Part shown: positions 7,640 to 16,681 of the stretch, piece after piece
How positions within the stretch are numbered: the first letter of the stretch is position 1
Layout of the letters: each line of letters opens with the position of its first letter
Source: an uncultured Pelagibacteraceae bacterium
GTDB taxonomy: Bacteria; Pseudomonadota; Alphaproteobacteria; Pelagibacterales; Pelagibacteraceae
Length of the DNA: 39,984 bases
Assembly (NCBI GenBank): GCA_902546145.1
Contig: CACCIT010000006.1
Span: forward strand, 1 to 39,984
Direction of reading: 5' to 3'
Notes under the pieces: model-generated
Seen by the model: only the letters and a program-made list of their open reading frames with translations
Databases searched by the model: none
What the model was told of the DNA's origin: nothing
Program-made: the position numbers and the translations under genes

Positions 7640-9673
7640 GTGAAAAACAATTGGTCAAATTCAGAAGCACAAAAATATATTAAAAAATATAATAAACTTG
7701 GTCATTCTAAAGATATGGCGCTAAGAGTTTATACTACAAGATTATTAGGAAGAAATAGCGAGTTAGTTCTACACGGAGGTGGCAATACATCGGTAAAAAC
7801 TTCAATTAAGGACATTGATGGTAAAAATTATGATGTACTTTGTGTAAAAGGAAGTGGTTGGGATATGGCTGAAATAGAGCCAGCAGGATTGCCTGCTGTA
7901 AAACTAAATCCACTATTGGCGCTTAAAAATAAAAAATATTTAAGCGATGAAGACATGGTTGCATATCAAAAAAGAAATTTAATAGATATCAAATCTCCAA
8001 ACCCTTCAGTTGAAACTTTTTTACATGCGTTTCTACCTTTTAAGTTTGTAGATCATACTCACTCTGATGCAATAATGGATATTACTAATAGGGCAAACGG
8101 AAAAGAACTTTGTAAAAAAATTTTTGGACCAAAAGTAAGTATAGTCCCTTATGTAATGCCAGGATTTGGTTTGGCTCAAAAAATAAATGAGGTTTATAAA
8201 AAAAATCCAAACATTAATTGCTTAATTTTATTAAACCATGGAATATTTACTTTCGATGATGATGCCAAAAAATCTTATGACTTAATGATCAAATATGTAT
8301 CGATAGCTGAAAAAACTATTAAAAAATTAAAGAGAAAAAAAATTAAACAAATAAAAAATTATAATTTTAAATTTAAACCTTATGAAATTGCACCAATTTT
8401 AAGAGGATTATTATCAGAAAATAAAGATCAAAAATTTATCTTAAATTATAGATCAAATAAAAATCTAAATTATTTTATTAATGGTAAAGATGTCAAAAGA
8501 TACTCCAGTATAGGAACTGCAACACCCGATCATGTTATTAGAGTAAAACCATTTCCGCTAGTTATTAGCCCAAAAGAAAATTCTTCAATTGAAGATTTTA
8601 AAAAGCTAGCCGAGAAAAGTTTTAAAGATTACAGAAAAAAGTATGTGAGATATTTCAATACCAATAAGAAAAAAGTAAAAGGTAAGAAAACTATGCTGGA
8701 TACTTCGCCAAGAGTAATTTTGGTGCAAAATGTTGGATTGTTTAGCGTAGGAGATAGTCTTAAGGCATCTAAAATAGCTGGAGATTTAACTGAAACAAAC
8801 GCAAGAGTCATTTCATCAGTTGAGGAAACTACAAAATACAAGTTTATTACTGAAAAAGATTTATTTGATGTTGAATATTGGTCTTTAGAACAAGCTAAAA
8901 TTAAAAAAGCTAAAAAAATTCTTCAAGGAAACGTTGTTGTAATTACAGGAGGATTTGGTGCAATTGGAACAGCAACTTATAAACTTTTTAAAAGTTATGG
9001 TGCTGAAATTGTTCTATTAGATTATGACGAAAAAAAAGTTATTGAAATGCAAAGTAAAATTTCAGATCTTTGTTTGCATTGTGATGTACGAAATAAAAAT
9101 AGTGTTAAAGCTGCTTTTAAAAAAATAAACGAGATATATGGTGGTGTTGATATTCTAATTTCTAATGCAGGGACTGCAATTGGTGGGTCAATTGCTGAAG
9201 TAGATGATAAAATTTTAAGAGAAAGCTTTGAGGATAATTTCTTTTCTCACCAAAATTGTGCATCAGAAACAATTAAAATAATGAAAAAACAAAATATTCA
9301 AGGATGCTTATTATTTAATATTTCAAAACAATCAGTAAATCCTGGAAAAAATTTTGGTCCTTATGGTCTTCCAAAAACTGCTTTATTAAGTTTATGTAAA
9401 CAATATGCATTAGATTATGGTTCTCTTGGAATAAGATCAAATGGTGTAAATGCTGATAGGATTAGAAGTGGACTGCTTAATGATGGAATGATTAAATCTC
9501 GTGCAAAAGCTAGAGAAGTTTCTACTGATGAATATATGAGAGGAAACCTGCTTTTAAATGAAGTAAAGGCAGAAGATGTTGCTAAAGCATTTTTTCATTT
9601 GGCAGTTTCAAAAAAAACAACTGGTGCAGTTTTGACAGTAGATGGTGGAAATATCGCTGCTTCTCTTAGATAA
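7640..9673 (+). CDS. Fused class II aldolase / short-chain dehydrogenase (RhaD-RhaE-like bifunctional enzyme)
   Basis: 677 residues. The N-terminal part (about 20-250) is a class II sugar-phosphate aldolase: HGGGNTSVK (45-53), E125 in PSVETFLHA, and zinc histidines H139 and H141 (VDHTHSD) and H200 (LLNHGI). The C-terminal part (about 430-677) is an SDR with ITGGFGAIG for NAD(P) and Y575-x3-K579 (PYGLPK). The architecture matches bifunctional rhamnulose-1-phosphate aldolase/lactaldehyde dehydrogenases, which split a ketose-1-phosphate to DHAP plus an aldehyde and then oxidise the aldehyde. No rhamnose genes are nearby; the neighbours are SpeD-SpeE, mtnA, mtnP and apt. I infer that 5-methylthioribulose-1-phosphate or 5-deoxyribulose-1-phosphate is a plausible substrate. 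The start is GTG. The end is 1 bp from convergent mtnA. Confidence 0.85.
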   Translation: MKNNWSNSEAQKYIKKYNKLGHSKDMALRVYTTRLLGRNSELVLHGGGNTSVKTSIKDIDGKNYDVLCVKGSGWDMAEIEPAGLPAVKLNPLLALKNKKYLSDEDMVAYQKRNLIDIKSPNPSVETFLHAFLPFKFVDHTHSDAIMDITNRANGKELCKKIFGPKVSIVPYVMPGFGLAQKINEVYKKNPNINCLILLNHGIFTFDDDAKKSYDLMIKYVSIAEKTIKKLKRKKIKQIKNYNFKFKPYEIAPILRGLLSENKDQKFILNYRSNKNLNYFINGKDVKRYSSIGTATPDHVIRVKPFPLVISPKENSSIEDFKKLAEKSFKDYRKKYVRYFNTNKKKVKGKKTMLDTSPRVILVQNVGLFSVGDSLKASKIAGDLTETNARVISSVEETTKYKFITEKDLFDVEYWSLEQAKIKKAKKILQGNVVVITGGFGAIGTATYKLFKSYGAEIVLLDYDEKKVIEMQSKISDLCLHCDVRNKNSVKAAFKKINEIYGGVDILISNAGTAIGGSIAEVDDKILRESFEDNFFSHQNCASETIKIMKKQNIQGCLLFNISKQSVNPGKNFGPYGLPKTALLSLCKQYALDYGSLGIRSNGVNADRIRSGLLNDGMIKSRAKAREVSTDEYMRGNLLLNEVKAEDVAKAFFHLAVSKKTTGAVLTVDGGNIAASLR

Positions 9674-9674
9674 T

Positions 9675-10745
9675 TTATTTAAATAATTTTTTTAATCCTT
9701 CAGAAGAAGCTTTGGAAACACCTCTTTCAGTGATCAATCCAGTTACATATTTCGCAGGTGTTACATCAAAAGCTAAATTCATAGCCTTACTTTTCTTCGG
9801 GTAGATCAAAACTTTTTTAACTTCATTGTTTTCATCAACACCCTCGACATGAGATAATTCCTCAGAGTTTCTTTCCTCAATTGGAATGTCTTTTGAATCT
9901 TTAATATTCCAATCAATAGTTGAGCTTGGGAGTGCAACATAAAAAGGAACATTGTTATCATGTGCAGCTAAAGCTTTTAGATAAGTTCCAATTTTATTAC
10001 ATACATCTCCATTTGATAAAGTTCTATCTGTTCCGACTATACACATATCAACTTCACCTCTTTGCATTAAAATACCACCAGTATTATCAGCAATAATTGT
10101 GTTGGGTATTTCTTCCTCATTTAACTCATATGAAGTTAAATTTGCACCTTGATTTCTTGGTCTTGTTTCATCTATCCATACATGGACTGGAATTCCTTTT
10201 TTATGGGCATGATAAATAGGCGAAGTTGCTGTTCCCCAATTAATAGTTGCTAACCATCCTGCGTTGCAATGAGTTAAAATATTTACTGTACTTTTTTTCT
10301 TATTGTAAATTTCTTCAATTATTCTTAATCCATTAACACCTATATTTTCACAAAACTTTTCATCTTCGTCACATATTTCTTTAGCTTCATTTAAAGCTAT
10401 ATCTAAAACTTGATCACTATCTATGTCAGATAATTTTTTCATCATACGATCAACTGCCCATTTTAGATTAATTGCTGTAGGCCTTGATTGAATTAATTCT
10501 TTTGCATTTTTATTAATAAACTCTTTCTCGGTACTTTCTTGAATAGCTAATACTATCCCGTAAGCAGCAGTTCCTCCTATAAGTGGAGCGCCTCTAACTT
10601 CCATGACTTTTATTGCATTAATTGCATCTTTTACTGATTTAAGATCTTTTATTAAAAATTGATGAGGAAGTTTTGTTTGATCAATTATTTTTACTATTTT
10701 ATCCTCATACCATATTGTTCGATATTCTTTTCCTTGAATTCTCAT
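9675..10745 (-). CDS. mtnA: S-methyl-5-thioribose-1-phosphate isomerase
   Basis: 356 residues, full length. The family's RGAPLIGGTAAYG (51-63), the catalytic cysteine C160 (LTHCNAGWLA) and catalytic aspartate D240 (VGTDRTLSNGDVCNKIGTY) are in place, at the numbering known for bacterial MtnA. It turns 5-methylthioribose-1-phosphate into 5-methylthioribulose-1-phosphate in methylthioadenosine recycling. Its ATG overlaps the mtnP stop by 4 bases (ATGA), so the two are translated from one message. No mtnB, mtnC or mtnD follows; instead the convergent neighbour is the class II aldolase fusion. Confidence 0.95.
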   Translation of the reverse strand: MRIQGKEYRTIWYEDKIVKIIDQTKLPHQFLIKDLKSVKDAINAIKVMEVRGAPLIGGTAAYGIVLAIQESTEKEFINKNAKELIQSRPTAINLKWAVDRMMKKLSDIDSDQVLDIALNEAKEICDEDEKFCENIGVNGLRIIEEIYNKKKSTVNILTHCNAGWLATINWGTATSPIYHAHKKGIPVHVWIDETRPRNQGANLTSYELNEEEIPNTIIADNTGGILMQRGEVDMCIVGTDRTLSNGDVCNKIGTYLKALAAHDNNVPFYVALPSSTIDWNIKDSKDIPIEERNSEELSHVEGVDENNEVKKVLIYPKKSKAMNLAFDVTPAKYVTGLITERGVSKASSEGLKKLFK

Positions 10746-11614
10746 TTAATTAAAACTCTACCAGCAACTGTTTTTAACTTATCTATTGTTTTTTGGGTTC
10801 GTTTTTCTGGAGCTGTAATAATAGCCACATCTAAGCAACTATTAGTTGGGTCATTTGGATCTATATGGCTTTCAAAATTATCAATTAAATTTTTAATCAT
10901 AATTTTTGCTTTTTCAGCATTTCCTAACAAAACTTTAATTACTTGTTGAACATCGACGTTTTCATGATCTGGGTGCCAACAATCAAAATCTGTAACCATT
11001 GAAACTGATGCATATCTAATTTCAGCTTCTCTTGCTAGTTTTGCTTCAGGCATGTTGGTCATACCAATAACATCTGCTTTCCAAAATCTATATAAATTTG
11101 ATTCTGCTAAAGTTGAAAATTGAGGCCCTTCCATAACTACATAAGTTCCATTTCTTTGATATTCTATATTGGATTTTTTAATTGCGTCCTCACAAGCATT
11201 CATTAGTCCATTTGATGTGGGATGTGCCATTGATACATGGGCAACGATTTCATCATCAAAAAAAGTTTTTACTCTTGCAAAAGTTCTATCAATAAATTGA
11301 TCAACAATAACAAATTTTCCAGGTGGCAACTCTTCTTTCAAGGATCCTACAGCTGAAACTGAAACAATATCAGTAACACCTAATTGTTTTAACGCATCGA
11401 TGTTCGCCCTAAAATTTATATTTGAGGGAGAAACAAAATGGCCTTTACCATGTCTTGGTAAAAAATAAACTTCTTTATCATTATAATTGGTTTTTAATAT
11501 TTGATCAGATGGTTTACCCCAAGGTGTATTGATTTCTAACAATTCTCTATTAGTAAATTCTTCAATATCATAAAGACCACTACCACCAATTATTGCTAAT
11601 TTATTTGTTGTCAT
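10742..11614 (-). CDS. mtnP: S-methyl-5'-thioadenosine phosphorylase
   Basis: 290 residues, typical of MTA phosphorylase. Visible motifs are IGGSGLYD (9-16), the phosphate-binding RHGKGHF, VMEGPQFST, the ribose/base site NMPEAKLAREAEI, and TDFDCWHPDHE, where the aspartates are those that accept adenine in the MTAP branch. It cleaves methylthioadenosine with phosphate to adenine and methylthioribose-1-phosphate. It is the first gene of an mtnP-mtnA operon and is divergent from apt with only 33 bp between, so adenine release and adenine salvage are physically paired. Confidence 0.93.
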   Translation of the reverse strand: MTTNKLAIIGGSGLYDIEEFTNRELLEINTPWGKPSDQILKTNYNDKEVYFLPRHGKGHFVSPSNINFRANIDALKQLGVTDIVSVSAVGSLKEELPPGKFVIVDQFIDRTFARVKTFFDDEIVAHVSMAHPTSNGLMNACEDAIKKSNIEYQRNGTYVVMEGPQFSTLAESNLYRFWKADVIGMTNMPEAKLAREAEIRYASVSMVTDFDCWHPDHENVDVQQVIKVLLGNAEKAKIMIKNLIDNFESHIDPNDPTNSCLDVAIITAPEKRTQKTIDKLKTVAGRVLIK

Positions 11615-11633
11615 AATTTAAAATATATTTATT

Positions 11634-11639
11634 TATAAT
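11634..11639 (+). promoter_or_regulatory. Candidate -10 box giving a leaderless apt message
   Basis: A perfect TATAAT ends 8 bp before the apt ATG at 11648, so transcription is predicted to start at or within a couple of bases of the start codon. No ribosome site is visible. The gap to the divergent mtnP is 33 bp. Confidence 0.45.
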
Positions 11640-11647
11640 TAAGAATT

Positions 11648-12175
11648 ATGAATTTAAAAGATCATATTAGATCAATTCCTGATTATCCTAAAAAAGGTAT
11701 TTTATTTAGAGATATAACTACCCTTATTAAAAATGAGAAAGCTTTTGCTGAAACGATCAATCAAATTATTGAGAGATCTAAAAAATACACAATTGATAAA
11801 ATTGCTGCAATAGAATCAAGAGGTTTTGTGTTTGCTTCTGCAGTTTCTTATATCCTTAAAAAACCTTTCATAATGTTGAGAAAAAAAAATAAATTACCAG
11901 CTGAAGTACATTCTGTGGATTTTGAATTAGAGTACGGAACTGCAACAATTGAGGTTCATAAAGATTCTATATTAAAAGATGAATCTGTATTAATAATTGA
12001 TGACTTAATTGCAACTGGTGGTACTGCAGAGGCTGCTGCTAAATTAGTTGAAATGTGTGACGCAAAAGTAGCTGCATTTGTTTTTGTTATTAATTTATTT
12101 GATTTAGGTGGATCTGATAATTTGGTTAATAAAAATTACAAAGTTGAAAATTTAATTGAATTTCCAGGACATTAG
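11648..12175 (+). CDS. apt: Adenine phosphoribosyltransferase
   Basis: 175 residues, full length. It has the opening IRSIPDYPKKGILFRDITTL, the IAAIESRGFVFASAV segment and the PRPP-binding loop VLIIDDLIATGGTAEAA (about residues 114-130). It makes AMP from adenine and PRPP in the cytoplasm. Placed head to head with mtnP, it recovers the adenine freed from methylthioadenosine. The stop codon ends 1 bp before the 3' CCA of a convergent tRNA gene, leaving no room for a separate terminator. Confidence 0.95.
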   Translation: MNLKDHIRSIPDYPKKGILFRDITTLIKNEKAFAETINQIIERSKKYTIDKIAAIESRGFVFASAVSYILKKPFIMLRKKNKLPAEVHSVDFELEYGTATIEVHKDSILKDESVLIIDDLIATGGTAEAAAKLVEMCDAKVAAFVFVINLFDLGGSDNLVNKNYKVENLIEFPGH

Positions 12176-12176
12176 A

Positions 12177-12253
12177 TGGTAGCGGGAAGTGGGATCGAAC
12201 CACTGACCTCGGGCTTATGAGTCCCGCGCTCTAACCAACTGAGCTACCCCGCC
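12177..12253 (-). tRNA. tRNA with CAU anticodon (elongator tRNA-Met, or tRNA-Ile2)
   Basis: On the minus strand a 77-nt cloverleaf with encoded CCA: acceptor GGCGGGG pairing with TCCCGCT (G-U at both ends), a D arm with AGCTCAGTTGGTTAGAGC, an anticodon loop CTCATAA flanked by CGGGA/GCCCG, and a T arm GTGG-TTCGATC-CCAC. The anticodon is CAT. The initiator is unlikely, because the 1-72 pair is G-U rather than C/A mismatched and the three-G-C stack next to the loop is not present. The last anticodon-stem pair is an A-G mismatch. Elongator Met and lysidine-modified Ile2 cannot be separated safely by eye. Confidence 0.93.
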
Positions 12254-12265
12254 ATAACAAATTGG

Positions 12266-12294
12266 TGTGTAAATGGTGCGTAGCCATTTGTCAA
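12266..12294 (-). promoter_or_regulatory. Promoter of the tRNA gene
   Basis: On the minus strand a perfect -35 TTGACA (12294-12289) and a weak -10 TACACA (12271-12266) are 17 bp apart. The -10 ends 12 bases before the mature tRNA 5' end, predicting a leader of about 5 bases. The spacer holds a 6-bp inverted repeat, AAATGG/CCATTT. Confidence 0.55.
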
Positions 12295-12379
12295 TCACCT
12301 AATATAATCCCAATTTTTATAAGATATAAAGATAATATAATATTATTTAAAAAAATATAAAAAATTTTGATCAATTTAA

Positions 12380-13099
12380 GTGAAGAAATATTTTAACAAA
12401 CATTACTGGTTACGAAAAATTTTAGTTAATAAATTTACTTCAAAATTTATAAATCAAAATCTAACAAACAAATTAGTATTTAATTCCATTTATAAGTCAA
12501 ATTACTGGAATAAAAGTAAAGAATTTGATTCAAATATTCAGTCACTATCAGGACCTGGCTCTATACCAAATTCAATACAAACAAATCATTTACTTAAAGA
12601 GTTAGAAAATTTTTTTAGAAATAATAATATTATGAAAATTTTAGATGCACCATGTGGAGATTGTGCATGGATAAGTAAATTTTTTGAATCTGATATAAAT
12701 TATACTGGTATAGATATAGTTGAAGATCTTATTAAGCAAAATAAATTAAAATATGAAAAAAATAATATAAAATTTTATTGCAGAGATATTTCTCAAATTG
12801 ACCAGTTTGACAATTATGATTTTGTTTTAATGCGAGATTTTTTTATTCATTTACCCACTGAAACGATTAAAAAAATTTTAACTAATTTAAAAAATTCAAA
12901 ATGTAAATATTTTGCTTTTAACAATTATGAGGGATTAGATTTAAACAAAGATATCCCTACTGGCCAACACAGAAAAATAAATGTTTTAAAAAAACCATTT
13001 AATTTAAATGAGCCGTATCATAAGATAGTTGAATTAAAGAATTATAATTTTCCTGATAAAGATTTAAATGACAACTTTTTGTATATTTATAAAAATTAA
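12380..13099 (+). CDS. Class I SAM-dependent methyltransferase
   Basis: 239 residues. The SAM-binding core is at about residues 90-165: ILDAPCGDCAWISKFF (motif I with D-x-P-C-G-D), YTGIDIVEDLI (motif II), FYCRDIS and DFVLMRDFFIHLP (motif IV). The first 85 residues are basic and uncharacterised. It is probably cytoplasmic. It starts with GTG and has no clear ribosome site. Base composition is among the most AT-rich here, and it sits between a tRNA gene and sugar-epimerase genes, suggesting a role in surface glycan modification, but the substrate is unknown. Confidence 0.7.
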   Translation: MKKYFNKHYWLRKILVNKFTSKFINQNLTNKLVFNSIYKSNYWNKSKEFDSNIQSLSGPGSIPNSIQTNHLLKELENFFRNNNIMKILDAPCGDCAWISKFFESDINYTGIDIVEDLIKQNKLKYEKNNIKFYCRDISQIDQFDNYDFVLMRDFFIHLPTETIKKILTNLKNSKCKYFAFNNYEGLDLNKDIPTGQHRKINVLKKPFNLNEPYHKIVELKNYNFPDKDLNDNFLYIYKN

Positions 13100-13105
13100 T
13101 TTTAA

Positions 13106-15553
13106 TTAAATTTTTTTAAAATTAGATTGTTTTAATGGTTTAAATATAATTTCAGCAGAATATTTAACTTTTTCTATTTCTATTGAAATATTTCCATTCA
13201 GAAGTTCGTCATTTGAATAGTTGTTGTTTATATAACCGAAAGCAAGATTTTTTTTGAAATTAAAAGAATAATTACCCGATGTAGTTCGTCCAATGATTTT
13301 ATTGTCTTTATAAATAGGTTCGTCATGGAGTAAAAGAGGTTTTCCAGGTTCATTATTTTTAAGGACAAACATAGCAAATTTCCTATCAACTTTTTTATCT
13401 TTTATTTTTTCCAGAGCCTGTCTTCCTATAAAATTATATTCTTTTTTATAACTAATTGTAAAGTTAAGACCTGCCTGGTATTGATTTTCTTCAGGGGAAA
13501 TATCGTGACCCCAATGTAAAAAACCACTTTCCATTCTCATTGTATCTAATGAATGCATTCCACAATTAGATAAATTATATTTTTTCCCTTTTTCTATTAA
13601 TTTTTCATAAATATTTTTAGATTCTGAAGTTTTGACATAAAGCTCATAACCCAACTCACCAACAAAAGATAATCTTTGTGTCCATATTTTAGTTCCATCA
13701 ATTTCTATATATTTTGAATTCGCAAACTTAAAATTTTCATTACTAAAATCATCTTCACTTAAATCATGCATTAACAATCTGCTCTTTGGACCAAATATTC
13801 CAAACACACAATAATCATCAGTAACATCAGTTAGCTCTACACCTTCTGATAGATGCTTTTTAATATGAAATTTATCTCTTTCTCTTGTTTCTGCAGAACT
13901 AATTATTCTAAAATGATTTTGATCAATACAAACTACTGTAAGATCTGTTTCGATTCCTCCATCATTATTAAGCATATGGGTATAAGTGCATTTTCCAGGT
14001 TCCTGCTTTATATTTGATGTGCAAATTCTCTGAAGATTTTCATGAGCTTTTTTAGATTTAATTTCGAATTTAGAAAAAGGAGACAAATCATATAATCCAA
14101 CATTTGTTAGTGTATTTTTGGTTTCGTATTCAACTGATGGATACCAGTTTTGATAATTATAACTGTATTCATACTCAGCTTTTTCACCATCAAGAGCAAA
14201 CCACATTGGTCTTTCGTATCCAGCTGAAACTCCAAAGCATGCACCAAAGCTTTTTAATTCATCATGGTATGGTAATTTTTTTATATTTCTTGATGTTTTG
14301 TGTTGCTTATATGGCCAATGCATACCATATAAATCACCAAGTGACTCTGTGATACGATCTTTAATAAAATCTAAATCTGAATGAAACTTTTGAAATCTCT
14401 TTATATCATAATTAAAAATATCTTCATTGATATGTCCGGTCATTAGCCACTCTGCAGTTACTTTTCCAACTCCACCTCCACTTCCAATGCCAATGCTATT
14501 CAAACCACAACTGACAAATAAATTTTTAATCTCAGGAACTTCACCTAATAAAGAATTGGTATCGGGTGTAAAAGATTCTGGACCTGAAAAAAACTTTCTA
14601 ATTCCAGCTTGTTCTAAAACTGGAAATCTTTTCATAGATTTTTCTAAATATGGTTCAAAATGATCAAAATTTTCAGGAAATTCACCGAATGAAAAATCTT
14701 CTGGAACTTTGTTGGCATTATTAAATGCTGGAATTGATTTACCTTCAAATATTCCAATTAAGAGTTTTCCAGCATCTTCTTTGATATAAGTGCTACTATC
14801 AAAATCTCTTATCACAGGTAATGTTGGTGAAAGATTTTCAATTGGCTCTGTAATTACATAAAAATGTTCGGCGGGATATAAAGGAATACTAATTCCTATT
14901 TTTTCTCCAATTTGTCTAGACCACATTCCTGTTGCAAGAACAACATATTCACATTCAATATCTTGTCCATTAACTCTAACTCCATTCACTCTTCCATTTT
15001 TGGTTAATATTGTTTCAACAGGTGATTGCTCAAATATTTTTGCTCCACCTAATCTTGCACCTTTTGCTAACATGTGGGTAACTCCACTTGGATCTGCAGC
15101 GCCATCACCTGGCATTAATACTCCACCCTTTAAATCATCTGTATACATGATTGGATAATTTTTCTTTATCTCATCTTTGTCTAAAATTTTAATATCCACA
15201 TCATATAATTGAGCAGTGGTTGCCTGTCTTTGAAGTTCTTGCCATCTAGCATCTGTTTGAGCAATGGATAAGGCTCCATTGATTCTTAAACCTGCGGAAT
15301 GATCAACTTCTTTTTCTAATTTTTTATATAAATCTAAAGTATATTTTCTAATTTTTGTAACTGCAGCTGTTGGTCCTAACTGGCTAACTAATCCTGCTGC
15401 ATGCCAAGTTGTACCTGATGTTAATTGATCTCTTTCCAAAAGCACAACATCTTTCCAACCAAATTTTGTTAAGTGATAAGCTACAGAGCATCCAATAACT
15501 CCACCTCCAATTATAACAACTTTACATGAATGCGGAAATTTTTTATTGATCAT
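13106..15553 (-). CDS. Dimethylglycine/sarcosine dehydrogenase-like flavoprotein with folate-binding GcvT domain
   Basis: 815 residues. The N-terminal FAD-dependent amine oxidase domain has VVIIGGGVIGCSVAYHL (12-28) and H51 in TTWHAAGLV, the site of covalent flavin attachment in dimethylglycine and sarcosine dehydrogenases. A middle FAO_M-like part is followed by GcvT and GcvT C-terminal barrel domains (about 430-810), where MRMESGFLHWGHDISPEENQYQAGL is the typical signature. It should oxidatively demethylate dimethylglycine or sarcosine in the cytoplasm and hand the one-carbon unit to tetrahydrofolate. It follows a sugar epimerase gene by 9 bp on the same strand, an odd partnership. No betaine transporter or demethylase is in view. 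Confidence 0.85.
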   Translation of the reverse strand: MINKKFPHSCKVVIIGGGVIGCSVAYHLTKFGWKDVVLLERDQLTSGTTWHAAGLVSQLGPTAAVTKIRKYTLDLYKKLEKEVDHSAGLRINGALSIAQTDARWQELQRQATTAQLYDVDIKILDKDEIKKNYPIMYTDDLKGGVLMPGDGAADPSGVTHMLAKGARLGGAKIFEQSPVETILTKNGRVNGVRVNGQDIECEYVVLATGMWSRQIGEKIGISIPLYPAEHFYVITEPIENLSPTLPVIRDFDSSTYIKEDAGKLLIGIFEGKSIPAFNNANKVPEDFSFGEFPENFDHFEPYLEKSMKRFPVLEQAGIRKFFSGPESFTPDTNSLLGEVPEIKNLFVSCGLNSIGIGSGGGVGKVTAEWLMTGHINEDIFNYDIKRFQKFHSDLDFIKDRITESLGDLYGMHWPYKQHKTSRNIKKLPYHDELKSFGACFGVSAGYERPMWFALDGEKAEYEYSYNYQNWYPSVEYETKNTLTNVGLYDLSPFSKFEIKSKKAHENLQRICTSNIKQEPGKCTYTHMLNNDGGIETDLTVVCIDQNHFRIISSAETRERDKFHIKKHLSEGVELTDVTDDYCVFGIFGPKSRLLMHDLSEDDFSNENFKFANSKYIEIDGTKIWTQRLSFVGELGYELYVKTSESKNIYEKLIEKGKKYNLSNCGMHSLDTMRMESGFLHWGHDISPEENQYQAGLNFTISYKKEYNFIGRQALEKIKDKKVDRKFAMFVLKNNEPGKPLLLHDEPIYKDNKIIGRTTSGNYSFNFKKNLAFGYINNNYSNDELLNGNISIEIEKVKYSAEIIFKPLKQSNFKKI

Positions 15554-15562
15554 GAATAGAAT

Positions 15563-16633
15563 TTAATTTTTATTTTTATCATAATTATTAAATTCAAAAT
15601 CAATCATTTGTTCTAACGAAATTTTAAGAGGAATAGAAATTTTCCAATTTGGATAATCTTTAATAAATTTAGAATTATCTGATATCCACCAAATATGATC
15701 TCCGATTCTATTTTTTTTTAATATTTTGTATTTGCTCTTCTTGTTGCTTATTTTTTCTATCAATTGAATTGCCTCTACTATGGAACAACTATTAGCTCTT
15801 CCTCCTCCAAGGTTATAAACTTTTCCACCAAGTATAGGTTTTTTTATAAATTCTTCAAAAGCTCTTACAACATCAATGCTATGAATGTTGTCTCTTACTT
15901 GTTTACCTTTGTATCCAAAAACAGAATATTTTTGCTCATTAATTATAGTTTTTACCAAAAACGATAAAAAACCATGTAATTGAGCGCCAGAATGATTTTC
16001 TCCAGTCAAACAACCACCTCTAAAACAAACTGTACTCAAATTAAAATATCTTCCATATTCTTGCACTAATAAATCTGCAGATGCTTTAGATGCCCCAAAA
16101 AGTGAATGAGTTGTATGATCTAAAGACATATTTTCATCAATTCCCTTTTTAAAATATTTATGTTTTTTTTTAATTTCGTATCTAAATTTTTTTTCTTCTA
16201 GTGGTAAAAAATTAGGTCTATCTCCATAAACTTTATTTGTTGAAGTAAAAATAAATGAAGCTTCCGGACAGTATTTTCTAAAAGCTTCAAGTAAATTTAA
16301 AGTACCATTTGCATTAACATGAAAATCAGTGAAAGGTTCCTTTGCGGCCCAATCATGAGATGGTTGAGCTGCTGTATGAATTATAGCTTTTACATGTTTT
16401 GAATATTTTTTAAAAATACTAAATATTTTTTTTTTATTACGTATGTCAACATTTAGATGTGAATATAATTTATTTTCTTTTAATTTCTTTTCTTTCCATT
16501 TATTTGATCCAATTTTTCCAAAGAAATATGATCTCAAATCATTATCAATCCCAATAACTTTATAATTTTTTTTTAAAAAATAATCTGAAGTAGAAAATCC
16601 AATTAATCCTGTTGATCCTGATATAATAATCAT
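15563..16633 (-). CDS. NAD-dependent nucleotide-sugar epimerase, CDP-paratose 2-epimerase (TyvE)-like
   Basis: 356 residues, extended SDR. The NAD motif is GSTGLIGFSTSDYF (6-19), followed by HTAAQPSHDWA, the active-site serine/threonine strand FTSTNKVYGDRPN and then HSLFGASKASADLLVQEYGR. The substrate segment CFRGGCLTG-NHSGAQLHGFL and GYKGKQVRDNIHS closely resemble TyvE-type CDP-tyvelose/paratose epimerases. The usual Y-x3-K dyad reads F-x3-K (FGASK), which may be normal for this subfamily or indicate altered chemistry. It likely acts in O-antigen-type sugar synthesis. It is divergent from galE (48 bp gap) and directly upstream of the flavoprotein gene. Confidence 0.78.
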   Translation of the reverse strand: MIIISGSTGLIGFSTSDYFLKKNYKVIGIDNDLRSYFFGKIGSNKWKEKKLKENKLYSHLNVDIRNKKKIFSIFKKYSKHVKAIIHTAAQPSHDWAAKEPFTDFHVNANGTLNLLEAFRKYCPEASFIFTSTNKVYGDRPNFLPLEEKKFRYEIKKKHKYFKKGIDENMSLDHTTHSLFGASKASADLLVQEYGRYFNLSTVCFRGGCLTGENHSGAQLHGFLSFLVKTIINEQKYSVFGYKGKQVRDNIHSIDVVRAFEEFIKKPILGGKVYNLGGGRANSCSIVEAIQLIEKISNKKSKYKILKKNRIGDHIWWISDNSKFIKDYPNWKISIPLKISLEQMIDFEFNNYDKNKN

Positions 16634-16655
16634 AAAAACTTATAAATTGATGTAG

Positions 16656-16661
16656 TATAAT
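16656..16661 (+). promoter_or_regulatory. Candidate -10 box for galE
   Basis: A perfect TATAAT in the 48-bp gap between divergent epimerase genes, 20 bp before the galE ATG. It predicts a leader of about 13 bases. No good -35 was found. Confidence 0.4.
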
Positions 16662-16681
16662 AAAATATTATCAAATTAAAT

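Noticed and set aside
12177-12253. Initiator tRNA-fMet
   Set aside because: The 1-72 position is a G-U pair and the three consecutive G-C pairs next to the anticodon loop are interrupted by an A-G mismatch.
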